Origin: Ruminococcaceae bacterium UBA6392
GTDB taxonomy: Bacteria; Bacillota; Clostridia; Oscillospirales; Acutalibacteraceae
Reading direction: 5' to 3'
Length of the DNA stretch: 16,254 nt
NCBI GenBank assembly: GCA_002438685.1
Contig: DJQG01000025.1
Location: 1-16,254, forward strand
Shown: one piece after another, positions 1-6,076 of the stretch
Layout of the letters: every line of letters starts with the position of its first letter
Numbering within the stretch: the first letter of the stretch is position 1
Translations under genes and position numbers: made by a program
The notes under the pieces: model-generated
Databases searched by the model: none
Seen by the model: the letters and a program-made list of their open reading frames with translations, nothing else
What the model was told of the DNA's origin: nothing

Positions 1-19
1 GTCCCTCAAGTGCTCGACT

Positions 20-48
20 ATATTACCACTCCCAGCTCCTTTTGTCAA
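20..48 (-). promoter_or_regulatory. Strong sigma-A promoter firing out of the left edge
   Basis: On the minus strand there is a TTGACA -35 (43-48), a 17-bp spacer and a TAATAT -10 (20-25). Upstream of the -35 are four T-runs on the plus strand (A-tracts on the minus strand) at about 52-56, 63-68, 73-77 and 87-90. They repeat roughly every helical turn, like an UP element or a curved-DNA region. Transcription would start near position 13 and run off the window. The architecture resembles stable-RNA or other very strong promoters, but the transcribed gene is not in view. Confidence 0.7.
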
Positions 49-120
49 CACCTTTTTCCAACTTTTTTGCCCTTTTTATCAACTTCTTTTACACTTATCC
101 GGGCGTTTCGAGCCCCATAT

Positions 121-162
121 ACAAAATAAGTGCCGGCAGAGCACAAAGATTGCTGCCGGCAC
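121..162 (-). terminator. Intrinsic terminator of the pncB / small-ORF unit
   Basis: A perfect 10-bp inverted repeat, GTGCCGGCAG (130-139) and CTGCCGGCAC (153-162), has a 13-nt loop. On the minus strand it is followed by a T-rich tail (TTATTTTGT, 121-129). It lies just after the stop codon of the small ORF at 176, so the transcription unit appears to include that ORF. Confidence 0.8.
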
Positions 163-175
163 TATATAATGTATA

Positions 176-268
176 TTATTCTTTGAGCTTTCCGAACATT
201 ATCGCTCCGGTAATTGCCGTTGCGGCGAGCGAAAGCACCGCGGTCAATATCTTATATCCTCTGCTCAC
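176..268 (-). CDS. 30-aa putative single-span membrane peptide, coupled to pncB
   Basis: This short reading frame is not recognised as a known family. A GTG start (266-268) overlaps the pncB TGA stop as GTGA, an arrangement typical of translational coupling. A Shine-Dalgarno-like GAAGGA lies about 6-7 nt upstream, inside the last pncB codons. The peptide runs to a TAA at 176-178. It has a basic N-terminus (SRGYK), one hydrophobic stretch of about 18 residues (ILTAVLSLAATAITGAIMF) and a charged tail (GKLKE), so a single membrane span with N-in orientation is plausible. The terminator comes directly after it, so it lies inside the mRNA. It could be a real micropeptide linked to NAD salvage or a chance frame; the hydrophobic, positive-inside composition and the tight overlap favour a real gene. 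Function is unknown. Confidence 0.5.
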   Translation of the reverse strand: MSRGYKILTAVLSLAATAITGAIMFGKLKE

Positions 269-1731
269 TGTTCGTCCTTCTTTCCGTGCTCCGCGAGCAG
301 ACGCTGCTTCTCGTCCCAAAGTTTCTGTGAGAGGTCGACATAATAGTTATGCGGATTGTCGAATCTCAGAACCTCGTCCCAAAGGGTGTCGATCTGCTCG
401 GCGCAGTATTTTTTCACCTCGTCAAGCGGCGGGCACTCGTAGACGCACTCGCCCTCCTTGAAGAGCTGGACGGCCAGCGGCTTTGCGACATAGTTTTCGA
501 CTATCTTCCTCTTCCATGTGAAGTCGGGGTCAAAAATTTCATAGGGCTTCGTATCGTCGATGACTTCGTTGTTGAGGGTCACGAGGTCGGCGATAGCCTT
601 GCCGGTCTCGCGGTCGAAGAGTCTCCACGGCTTTTTGAAGCAGGGAGTCGATATTTTGGCGACATTGTCGCTTATCTTTATTCTCGGACATATCTTGCCG
701 TCCTTTTCAACGGCACAGAGCTTGTACACTCCGCCGAGGACGGGGCTCGAAGATGAGGTTATGAGTCTCTCGCCGACGCCGAAGGAGTCGACCTTTGCGC
801 CCTGACCGATCATATCTCTGATGAGATACTCGTCAAGCGAGTTGGACGCGACTATCGTGCAGTCCTCAAAGCCTGCTTCGTCCAGCATTTTGCGTGCCTT
901 GCGCGAAAGATATGCGATATCGCCGCTGTCAAATCTGATGCCCTTGGGTCTGTAGCCTCTGGGCAGAAGCTCACGCTTGAACGCTTCGATAGCATTGGGC
1001 ACGCCAGATTTGAGTGCATTATAGGTATCGACGAGCAGGACGCAGTTGTCCGGATATTCTCTCGCATATGCGCAGAACGCCTCGAGCTCGGTGTCAAAAA
1101 GCTGAACCCAGCTGTGTGCCATGGTGCCGAGCGCAGGCACACCGAACATGATATCCGAAACGGCACAGGCGGTTCCGGCGCATCCGCCGATATATGCCGC
1201 ACGGGCGCCGTAAATAGCGGCGTCAAAGCCCTGGGCGCGGCGCGAGCCGAATTCCATTATCGGTCTGCCCTGCGCGGCGCGGACTATTCTGTTCGCCTTG
1301 GTGGCGATAAGGCTCTGATGATTGATGCACAGAAGCACCATCGTCTCCACGAACTGAGCCTGAATTATCGGTCCTTTGACTGTAACTATCGGCTCGCCGG
1401 GGAATATCGGAGTGCCTTCCGGGACAGCATAAACATCGCAGCTGAATTTGAAATCGGCAAGATAATCGAGAAATTCTTCAGAGAATCCCCTGCCGCGGAG
1501 ATATTCGATATCCTCGGGCGTGAACTTGAGTCCCTTGAGATATTCGCAGAGCTGCTCGATGCCCGCCATGATGACATATCCGCCGCCGTCGGGCACTTTG
1601 CGGAAGAACATGTCGAAATATGCGACGGTGTCCCCCATGCCGTTTTTGAGATAGCCGTTAGCCATCGTCATTTCATAGAAATCGACGAGCATCGTCAGAT
1701 TTCTTCCCTTTAACGAGTTGAGTGAATCCAT
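265..1731 (-). CDS. pncB: Nicotinate phosphoribosyltransferase
   Basis: This enzyme makes nicotinate mononucleotide from nicotinic acid and PRPP with ATP hydrolysis, the entry step of the Preiss-Handler NAD salvage pathway in the cytoplasm. The 488-residue length fits the Firmicutes PncB group. Recognisable parts are the N-terminal LVDFYEMTMANGY motif (about 15-27), the PEGTPIFPGEP stretch (about 104-113), FGSRRAQG (161-168), and the GTMAHSW motif with the conserved His206 that is phosphorylated in this family, followed by the phosphate-binding RFDSGD region. An upstream TTG or in-frame codon could extend the frame to 1767. I chose the ATG at 1729-1731 because an AAAGGA ribosome binding site precedes it at normal spacing and MDSLNSLKGRNLTMLVDFYE matches the usual family start. 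A small membrane-peptide ORF overlaps the stop codon. Confidence 0.96.
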   Translation of the reverse strand: MDSLNSLKGRNLTMLVDFYEMTMANGYLKNGMGDTVAYFDMFFRKVPDGGGYVIMAGIEQLCEYLKGLKFTPEDIEYLRGRGFSEEFLDYLADFKFSCDVYAVPEGTPIFPGEPIVTVKGPIIQAQFVETMVLLCINHQSLIATKANRIVRAAQGRPIMEFGSRRAQGFDAAIYGARAAYIGGCAGTACAVSDIMFGVPALGTMAHSWVQLFDTELEAFCAYAREYPDNCVLLVDTYNALKSGVPNAIEAFKRELLPRGYRPKGIRFDSGDIAYLSRKARKMLDEAGFEDCTIVASNSLDEYLIRDMIGQGAKVDSFGVGERLITSSSSPVLGGVYKLCAVEKDGKICPRIKISDNVAKISTPCFKKPWRLFDRETGKAIADLVTLNNEVIDDTKPYEIFDPDFTWKRKIVENYVAKPLAVQLFKEGECVYECPPLDEVKKYCAEQIDTLWDEVLRFDNPHNYYVDLSQKLWDEKQRLLAEHGKKDEQ

Positions 1732-1767
1732 GAGAAAGAGTCCTTTCGTTTTATCGTTTATAAACAT

Positions 1768-1796
1768 TAAATAAACTTTTATATTTTTCGGCGCAA
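1768..1796 (-). promoter_or_regulatory. Possible pncB promoter (weak match)
   Basis: A minus-strand TTGCGC (1791-1796), 17 bp and TATTTA (1768-1773) could drive pncB with a leader of about 30 nt. The match is modest and the region is very AT-rich, so other starts are possible. The rest of the 366-base gap between pncB and the XRE gene (1732-2097) holds three TTATCA repeats (1883-1888, 1891-1896, 1901-1906) of unknown meaning and the plus-strand promoter at 1976-2004. I see no other gene in it. Confidence 0.3.
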
Positions 1797-1975
1797 ATTC
1801 CTTTCAGAATCACGCTTTTGAATCGTGTTTGTCCTTATTTTTTCTGAAAACGCCCCGATTTTTCACAGCAAATCAGCATTTTTTATCAAATTATCATCTT
1901 TTATCATTAATTTTTTCGGAATGCGGCAATTCTCAATCAATTTATAAATAAATTATAATTCCTGAAGAAAAACTC

Positions 1976-2004
1976 TTGCATTGCAATTTTTCGTATGATA
2001 TAAT
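1976..2004 (+). promoter_or_regulatory. Strong extended -10 promoter of the XRE gene
   Basis: TTGCAT (1976-1981), a 17-bp spacer and a perfect TATAAT (1999-2004) are seen, with the TG-N extension immediately upstream of the -10 (1996-1998). Transcription is expected to start near 2011, giving a leader of about 87 nt before the ATG at 2098. Confidence 0.8.
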
Positions 2005-2056
2005 AAAGTCAGTGAAAGCCCGAGCGGACAAAATTTTCGCCGGATTTTACTATTGC

Positions 2057-2075
2057 CCGCCTAAATTGTAGGCGG
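2057..2075 (+). promoter_or_regulatory. Leader hairpin upstream of the XRE ribosome binding site
   Basis: CCGCCTA (2057-2063) pairs perfectly with TAGGCGG (2069-2075) around a 5-nt loop. It sits about 8 nt upstream of a strong AGGAGG-type ribosome binding site. It leaves the Shine-Dalgarno exposed, so it could stabilise the mRNA or be a protein binding site. No riboswitch class is recognised. Confidence 0.45.
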
Positions 2076-2097
2076 AAGAATATAGGAGGTAGGAGTT

Positions 2098-2337
2098 ATG
2101 AGAATCAGAAAGCAGGCGCTCGGAGACAGAAACATTGTCGGAGCAAAGATCGAGCAGAAGAGAAAGAGCATGGGTATGAAGCAGAAGGATCTGCTGACTC
2201 AGCTCCAGATCAAGGGCATCGACCTCAACGCATCGGGTCTTTCCAAGCTCGAAGGTCAGCTTCGCTATGTTACCGATTTTGAGCTCAAGGCTATCTCGGA
2301 AGTTCTCGGTATGTCTTACGAAGAGCTTCTCGGCTAA
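2098..2337 (+). CDS. Small XRE-family HTH DNA-binding protein (highly expressed type)
   Basis: This 79-residue protein is a stand-alone Cro/C1-type helix-turn-helix domain. The HTH core is about residues 28-55 (KQKDLLTQLQIKGI, then SGLSKLE), followed by RYVTDFEL (56-63) and LGMSYEELL (70-78). Such proteins bind DNA as dimers; the target is unknown. A near-ideal ribosome binding site (AGGAGGTAGG) precedes the ATG. All nine lysines are AAG, unlike most neighbours, which suggests selection for high expression. That fits the strong promoter and the UUCG-capped terminator. It is a paralogue of the XRE protein at 6077-6331: they align without gaps over residues 12-78, with about 26 of 67 positions identical, including VTD at 58-60 in both. 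With no toxin, phage or antitoxin partner nearby, a housekeeping regulator is more likely than a toxin-antitoxin component. Confidence 0.85.
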   Translation: MRIRKQALGDRNIVGAKIEQKRKSMGMKQKDLLTQLQIKGIDLNASGLSKLEGQLRYVTDFELKAISEVLGMSYEELLG

Positions 2338-2353
2338 GATCACCTTTCTGAAA

Positions 2354-2390
2354 GAAAGAACTGTATTTCGATACAGTTCTTTCTTTTTTT
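2354..2390 (+). terminator. Intrinsic terminator with UUCG tetraloop after the XRE gene
   Basis: A perfect 13-bp stem, GAAAGAACTGTAT (2354-2366) and ATACAGTTCTTTC (2371-2383), is closed by TTCG and followed by seven T. On the minus strand it also has a T-rich tail, so it may serve the convergent zinc-ribbon gene ending at 2393. Confidence 0.9.
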
Positions 2391-2392
2391 GC

Positions 2393-3064
2393 TCATTTTT
2401 TCGCGTTGAGGCGAACAACATATGCGACCGCTTCGCAGATGACGGATATCGACACGAAAACGCACATGGTTATCAGCGACCAGCGCAGCTCGATACGACC
2501 GCGCGCGTTGAGATCGCAGAGAATCTCAATAAATATAAGGAACGCCCCGACCTCGGCAGAGAGCAGCGCGGGAATATGTATGCCCGTGGCTATCTTTTTG
2601 GATATCAATCCGGTAGTCAGCGCGACCATGCCGCATATCACGGCGCAGATCGGCACGGCGTAGCTGTAGTACCAGCTGATAACGCCCTGCATTTTTGCGA
2701 TATAAAGAAGATAGAGCGCGAGCACGACGAAGCAGATACCCGCGGTCACGGGTGCCGGAGTCACGCGCAGAACGGGCAGAACAAGGAAGACCCATGCGAC
2801 GGCAATAGCACCGAGAACATAGCCCGCCCAGAATTTATCGCCGGGGTTCAGGATATTGACGACGGTGCAGATCATCGCCGGGAACACCATGAACGCCGAG
2901 AATATTACGGCATAGCTCTTTGCGGTCTTTGTCGCTTTTCCGAGATGGAGCTTCTTCTTGACATCGGGCTTTTCCGTCTTCTCTTCAGCGCGCTCGCACG
3001 CGCCGCAGTTCGGGCAGACGCCGGTTTTCTCATCAACAACAGCTCCGCATTTTGTACAGAACAT
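2393..3064 (-). CDS. Zinc-ribbon domain integral membrane protein, function unknown
   Basis: The protein has 223 residues. The N-terminus is a zinc ribbon: Cys3-x2-Cys6, then Cys17-x2-Cys20 (FCTKCG and CPNCG), of the kind often fused to membrane domains in Firmicutes. A charged linker of about 25 residues (about 22-48) leads to a membrane domain with about six hydrophobic segments starting near residue 50 and ending close to the C-terminus. The ribbon probably faces the cytoplasm. The frame can be extended to a TTG at 3082, but that codon precedes the GAGGTG ribbon-gene ribosome binding site; the ATG at 3062-3064 is correctly spaced, and MFCTKCG is the usual start of this domain. The gene has its own extended -10 promoter and is divergent from the YaiI/YqxD gene. 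No enzymatic motif is visible, and the role is unknown. Confidence 0.85.
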   Translation of the reverse strand: MFCTKCGAVVDEKTGVCPNCGACERAEEKTEKPDVKKKLHLGKATKTAKSYAVIFSAFMVFPAMICTVVNILNPGDKFWAGYVLGAIAVAWVFLVLPVLRVTPAPVTAGICFVVLALYLLYIAKMQGVISWYYSYAVPICAVICGMVALTTGLISKKIATGIHIPALLSAEVGAFLIFIEILCDLNARGRIELRWSLITMCVFVSISVICEAVAYVVRLNAKK

Positions 3065-3102
3065 CGCGGCACCTCTTTTCAAGTGTATAATAGTGTTGTA
3101 TA

Positions 3103-3126
3103 CTGTTTCATAGTATCATAAAACAG
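3103..3126. promoter_or_regulatory. Inverted repeat in the divergent promoter region
   Basis: CTGTTT (3103-3108) and AAACAG (3121-3126) flank 12 bp. A partly overlapping repeat, ATACT/AGTAT, lies at 3100-3116. Both cover the minus-strand -10 and any plus-strand promoter for the YaiI/YqxD gene, so a shared operator is possible. The sequence is AT-rich and the repeats are short. Confidence 0.3.
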
Positions 3127-3138
3127 CAAAAAAAACAA
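3110..3138 (-). promoter_or_regulatory. Promoter of the zinc-ribbon membrane protein gene
   Basis: Minus-strand TTGTTT (3133-3138), 17 bp and TACTAT (3110-3115), with TG-A just before the -10, form an extended -10 promoter. Transcription should start near 3103, about 39 nt before the ATG. Confidence 0.6.
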
Positions 3139-3155
3139 TCCCGGGAGGCGACAAA

Positions 3156-3584
3156 ATGAAAATACTGATAGATGCGGACGGCTGTCCGGTGGTTGACATA
3201 TGCATAAAATCGGCAAAGCGGCACGGAATCGAATGCCTCATTCTCTGCGACACATCGCACATATTCGAGCGCGAGGGCGCAAAGACCGTGACGGTCTCAA
3301 AGGGTGCTGACAGCGTCGACTTCAAAATAGTAAACCTCCTCGAACGCGGAGACATTGTAGTTACTCAGGACTACGGACTCGCGGCGATGTGCCTCGCCCG
3401 CGGAGCGAGCGCGCTCAATCAGAACGGGCTGATATACACCCCCGACAACATCGACGCGCTGCTCAATTCCCGCTACGAGACAAAGAAAATCCGCATGGCA
3501 GGTGGCAGAATAAAAGGTTCACAGAAGCGCCGCCCGGAACAGAACGAGGAATTTGAAAAGGCGCTTGAAAAAACAATTGGATAA
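3156..3584 (+). CDS. YaiI/YqxD (UPF0178, DUF188) family protein
   Basis: The protein has 142 residues, close to the usual 145-155 for this family. The N-terminal signature ILIDADGCPV (about 3-12) carries two aspartates. The middle has DTSHIFEREGAKTVTVSKGADSVD-like family sequence (about 32-55), then the GDIVVTQDYGLA motif with another conserved aspartate, followed by a basic C-terminal tail (RIKGSQKRRPEQ). The fold is PIN-like, and the conserved acidic residues suggest a metal-dependent nuclease, but biochemical function is not settled for the family. The ATG is preceded by GGGAGG at 7 nt. It ends at a terminator shared with convergent asnA. No clear plus-strand promoter is seen; a TTGTAT at 3096-3101 with a poor -10 is the best candidate. 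Confidence 0.92.
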   Translation: MKILIDADGCPVVDICIKSAKRHGIECLILCDTSHIFEREGAKTVTVSKGADSVDFKIVNLLERGDIVVTQDYGLAAMCLARGASALNQNGLIYTPDNIDALLNSRYETKKIRMAGGRIKGSQKRRPEQNEEFEKALEKTIG

Positions 3585-3593
3585 ACAAGCAAA

Positions 3594-3617
3594 AATCCGC
3601 TCCGAAAGGAGCGGATT
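3594..3617. terminator. Bidirectional terminator between the DUF188 gene and asnA
   Basis: A perfect 10-bp stem, AATCCGCTCC and GGAGCGGATT, has a GAAA tetraloop. The minus-strand exit has a run of five T, and the plus-strand exit has CATTATTTTT. It serves both convergent genes, ending at 3584 and 3626. Confidence 0.88.
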
Positions 3618-3625
3618 CATTATTT

Positions 3626-4633
3626 TTACAACAGGCAGACACCCTGCGCTCTGAACGAGTCAACGGTCTCCTGCGGCCAGATGGACGCCTGGACTTCGCC
3701 GATATGCGCCTTCCTCAGGAAGAACATACACATGCGGGACTGACCGATGCCGCCGCCCATGGTCAGCGGAAGATTGCCGTTGAGCAGGTCGCGCTGGAAC
3801 GGGAGCTCGGCGCGCTCGGGGCAGCCTCTCTCTTCAAGCTGAGACGCGAGCGACTCGGCGTTGACGCGTATACCCATGCTCGACAGCTCATACGCCATAT
3901 CGAGCAGGGGGTAATACACGACAATATCGCCGTTGAGGCTCCAGTCATCATAGTCCGGGGCGCGTCCGTCATGGATGTCGCCGGAGCGGAGCTTGCCGCC
4001 GATCTGCATGATAAACACTGCGCCCTTATCGCGGGCAATTTCGGTCTCGCGCTGCTTTGGAGTCAGGTCGGGATACATATCCTCGAGCTCCTGCGTGGTG
4101 ATGAACGATATCTCATCGGGCAGAAACTTGCCGACGAAGTCGTATTCTTCGGCAATATAAGTCTCCGTGTGGCGCAGGCTCCTGTAAATCGCGCGGACGG
4201 TTCTCTTGAGGGTATCGACGTCGCGCTGCTCGGGAGTTATTATCTTCTCCCAGTCCCACTGATCGACAAAGACGGAGTGGAGATTATCCGTATCCTCGTC
4301 GCGGCGTATGGCGTTCATATCCGCATAGAGACCCTCGCCGGGCTTGAAGCCGTAGTCTTTAAGGGCGCGGCGCTTCCACTTTGCAAGCGACTGGACGATT
4401 TCAACATCGCTGTCCATGTCTTTTATATCGAACGCAACGGGGCGTTCGACACCGTTCAATGTATCGTTAAGTCCGGAATCCGAGCGCACAAAAAGCGGCG
4501 CGGAGACGCGGGTAAGATTGAGCTGGATAGCGAGATCCCTCTCGAAGAAATCCTTGACCTTTTTGATAGCCACCTGAGTCTGTCTGATATCGAGCAGGGG
4601 CTTATATCCTGCCGGAAGATAGCTTGAATCCAT
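3626..4633 (-). CDS. asnA: Aspartate-ammonia ligase (asparagine synthetase A)
   Basis: AsnA makes asparagine from aspartate, ammonia and ATP in the cytoplasm, forming AMP and PPi through an aspartyl-adenylate. It is related to class II aminoacyl-tRNA synthetases. The 335 residues match the family (about 330). Clear family motifs in order are SLAKWKR (82-88), GEGLY (99-103), VDQWDWEK (123-130), IGGKL (211-215), RAPDYDDW (224-231), LNGDI (233-237), ELSSMGIRV (249-257) and the C-terminal GGGIGQSR (293-300), which corresponds to class II motif 3. A TTG would extend the frame to 4648, but the ATG at 4631-4633 gives the usual family start; its ribosome binding site is weak. The predicted leader is only about 28 nt, so no T-box leader controls this copy. 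A palindrome at the -35 suggests a repressor or activator instead. Confidence 0.97.
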   Translation of the reverse strand: MDSSYLPAGYKPLLDIRQTQVAIKKVKDFFERDLAIQLNLTRVSAPLFVRSDSGLNDTLNGVERPVAFDIKDMDSDVEIVQSLAKWKRRALKDYGFKPGEGLYADMNAIRRDEDTDNLHSVFVDQWDWEKIITPEQRDVDTLKRTVRAIYRSLRHTETYIAEEYDFVGKFLPDEISFITTQELEDMYPDLTPKQRETEIARDKGAVFIMQIGGKLRSGDIHDGRAPDYDDWSLNGDIVVYYPLLDMAYELSSMGIRVNAESLASQLEERGCPERAELPFQRDLLNGNLPLTMGGGIGQSRMCMFFLRKAHIGEVQASIWPQETVDSFRAQGVCLL

Positions 4634-4666
4634 GTCATCACATCCCAAAATAAAAAACTAATATAT

Positions 4667-4695
4667 ATAATAGCATCATATCGCGCCTTGTGCAA
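4667..4695 (-). promoter_or_regulatory. asnA promoter
   Basis: Minus-strand TTGCAC (4690-4695), 17 bp and TATTAT (4667-4672). The predicted start is near 4660, giving a short leader of about 28 nt. Confidence 0.75.
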
Positions 4696-4710
4696 TAAAA
4701 ATTTTGCACA
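4689..4710. promoter_or_regulatory. Candidate operator at the asnA -35
   Basis: A perfect 7-bp inverted repeat, TGTGCAA (4689-4695) and TTGCACA (4704-4710), has an 8-bp AT-only spacer. One arm contains the -35 hexamer of asnA, so a bound dimer would overlap RNA polymerase contacts. It is not followed by a T-run that would make it a terminator, and the upstream gene has its own terminator at 4718-4749. Confidence 0.5.
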
Positions 4711-4717
4711 TTAAAGT

Positions 4718-4749
4718 AAAAAAGGACAGCCGATCTATACAGCTGTCCT
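4718..4749 (-). terminator. Terminator of the SGNH hydrolase gene
   Basis: AGGACAGC (4723-4730) pairs with GCTGTCCT (4742-4749) over an 11-nt loop. On the minus strand the hairpin exits into a run of T (4718-4722). It starts 9 nt after the stop codon. Confidence 0.85.
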
Positions 4750-4757
4750 CTTGTATT

Positions 4758-5627
4758 TCAGATATCGAGTCCAGGCACGTTGCCGGTCAGGAAGCGAACC
4801 AGCTGCCAAACGACCGTGCCGAAGACATTGCCGAAACTCTGGCGGTAGAAGTTATAGTCCACGCCGGGAGTCAGGATAATGGGTTCGGTATTCTCGCCCA
4901 GTCCGAGATTTTTGAGCAGGATGAGCATATGCCTTGCAAGCTCGACATTGCCCTTGGCGTTCGGATGGACGCAGTCGTCCGCCAAAAGCTCGGTGTTGTG
5001 CGAAATGACCGCGCTCGTGTCGAATATAACGACATCATCATGCTTCGCGGCGAACTTGTTGAGCATGGCGTTTATACGCGAAACCGCCTTAATAAAAGGA
5101 ATATGTCCGAGACCCTTCCACGCGCAGTAGATATTGTCGAATATCAGCGTCGCGTCGGGATTTATCTCGCGGATGAGCGAATAGATAGTGTTGAAATCGT
5201 CGTAGATGCCGTAGGCTATCTCGTCGAGCTTCTTGTCGTTTGTTCCGAACAGCGCGCCGATGGTTATCCAGACAACATCTTTGCTTGCGAGGTAGTTGTT
5301 CGAGCCGATGCAGATGTTTATAACATCCGCCCACGCGATGCTCTCGCGGAACTCGTCAACGGTCTCAATTTTTCTGATAAGATCCTGCGTATCGTTTGCG
5401 ACCTGAGCAAGGTTGCGGTAATTGTAGCCGTTGGTGTCGGCGACAATCTTACCGTAAGCCGCGTCCTCTTTGTTCTCAACTCCGAAGCCCTCGGCTATTG
5501 AGTCACCGAGCACGAGGAAGTTGAGCTTGCCGCTGTCCTGCGGTGCGGCAAAAGCGAGGCATTGGAACGACACCGCTATCATAACAATGCAGAGCAGAAC
5601 CGCCGCAATCTTTCTGAATTTTTTCAT
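4758..5627 (-). CDS. Secreted SGNH/GDSL-family hydrolase
   Basis: The protein has 289 residues. A signal peptide is evident: MKKFRK, a hydrophobic core at about 7-25, and an AFA-AP type cleavage site near residue 28. The SGNH blocks follow: GDSIAEG with the likely nucleophile Ser43 (block I), the GSNN block III with Asn110, and DDCVHPN near the C-terminal side with Asp218 and His221 (block V). These enzymes hydrolyse esters of lipids, peptidoglycan or polysaccharide substituents; the substrate here is unknown. After the catalytic domain comes a tail of about 45 residues with an aromatic, hydrophobic segment (FGTVVWQLVRFLTG) that could contact membrane or wall. There is no LPXTG motif. The ATG at 5625-5627 was chosen over the frame start at 5663 because GAGGGTGAT precedes it and it begins the signal peptide. 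Confidence 0.92.
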   Translation of the reverse strand: MKKFRKIAAVLLCIVMIAVSFQCLAFAAPQDSGKLNFLVLGDSIAEGFGVENKEDAAYGKIVADTNGYNYRNLAQVANDTQDLIRKIETVDEFRESIAWADVINICIGSNNYLASKDVVWITIGALFGTNDKKLDEIAYGIYDDFNTIYSLIREINPDATLIFDNIYCAWKGLGHIPFIKAVSRINAMLNKFAAKHDDVVIFDTSAVISHNTELLADDCVHPNAKGNVELARHMLILLKNLGLGENTEPIILTPGVDYNFYRQSFGNVFGTVVWQLVRFLTGNVPGLDI

Positions 5628-5665
5628 TTTTATCACCCTCAAAGGAAAGCATAGTATTAACATAG

Positions 5666-5694
5666 AGAATACATTTTTGGGCAGAAAAAGTCAA
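5666..5694 (-). promoter_or_regulatory. Promoter of the SGNH hydrolase gene
   Basis: Minus-strand TTGACT (5689-5694), 17 bp and TATTCT (5666-5671). A second TTGACT lies 9 bp further upstream as a short direct repeat. Confidence 0.65.
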
Positions 5695-5761
5695 GAGAGT
5701 CAAGGGAGAAAGAGAAAATCTGCGGATGAATTTTATTCGGTTTTGTGTGACTTAAAAATCG

Positions 5762-5793
5762 AAAAAGGCACTTGCTTTTGCAAGTGCCTTTTT
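5762..5793 (-). terminator. Terminator of the serine tRNA unit
   Basis: A 14-bp perfect stem, AAAAAGGCACTTGC (5762-5775) and GCAAGTGCCTTTTT (5780-5793), has a 4-nt loop. It starts directly after the encoded CCA of tRNA-Ser(GCU). The minus-strand exit has five T inside the stem end and further T downstream. Confidence 0.85.
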
Positions 5794-5794
5794 C

Positions 5795-5885
5795 TGGCGC
5801 AGAAGGAGAGACTCGAACTCTCGCGCCGGTTTCCCGACCTACGCCCTTAGCAGGGGCGCCTCGTCACCAACTTGAGTACTTCTGC
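5795..5885 (-). tRNA. tRNA-Ser (anticodon GCU)
   Basis: This is a 91-nt type II tRNA. The acceptor GCAGAAG (5879-5885) pairs with CTTCTGC (5799-5805), followed by discriminator G and an encoded CCA (5795-5797). The anticodon loop CTGCTAA has the GCU anticodon at 5849-5851, reading AGC and AGU codons. The long variable arm (GGTCGGGAAACCGGC) and a GAGAG-TTCGAGT-CTCTC T-arm fit serine. It lies 36 nt downstream of tRNA-Ser(UGA) in the same transcript. Confidence 0.97.
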
Positions 5886-5921
5886 ATGGTAACTTATATT
5901 ATAAAGTTTTGTTGTTGTCGC

Positions 5922-6010
5922 TGGCGGAGAGAGTGGGATTCGAACCCACGGTACGTTGCCGTACGACGGTTTTCAAGACCGTTCCGTTATAACCACTTCG
6001 GTATCTCTCC
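5922..6010 (-). tRNA. tRNA-Ser (anticodon UGA)
   Basis: This is an 89-nt type II tRNA. The acceptor GGAGAGA (6004-6010) pairs with TCTCTCC (5926-5932), then discriminator G and an encoded CCA (5922-5924). The anticodon loop CTTGAAA carries UGA at 5973-5975, reading UCA and other UCN codons. The variable arm has the GTACGGCAACGTAC stem-loop expected of serine tRNAs, and the T-loop is TTCGAAT. It is first in the two-tRNA unit. Confidence 0.97.
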
Positions 6011-6024
6011 ATAAAGCGTAAGTT

Positions 6025-6053
6025 ATTCTAACATAAATCAAAGACCTTGTCAA
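6025..6053 (-). promoter_or_regulatory. Promoter of the serine tRNA unit
   Basis: Minus-strand consensus TTGACA (6048-6053), 17 bp and TAGAAT (6025-6030) with a TG-T extension. Transcription should begin about 8 nt before the tRNA-Ser(UGA) acceptor stem. Confidence 0.88.
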
Positions 6054-6076
6054 CGCTTTTTCGCGCGAATTTTTTG

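Noticed and set aside
1883..1906. Three TTATCA direct repeats upstream of pncB
   Set aside because: Short, AT-rich and irregularly spaced (8 and 10 bp); not enough to call an operator or iteron.
2012..2071. 19-codon GTG-started upstream frame in the XRE leader
   Set aside because: It starts at about the transcription start, has no ribosome binding site and no regulatory codon pattern; probably chance.
2098..3064. Toxin-antitoxin interpretation of the XRE gene with the neighbouring zinc-ribbon protein
   Set aside because: The genes are convergent, each has its own signals, and the neighbour is a multi-span membrane protein without toxin motifs.
3704..4627. 307-aa plus-strand open frame opposite asnA
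   Set aside because: It is antisense to an unambiguous AsnA with intact family motifs. Long antisense frames arise from the GC-rich third positions, and it has no ribosome binding site or recognisable domain.
4704..5501. 265-aa plus-strand frame opposite the SGNH hydrolase gene
   Set aside because: It begins inside a terminator of the opposite strand and overlaps catalytic blocks of a clear SGNH enzyme.
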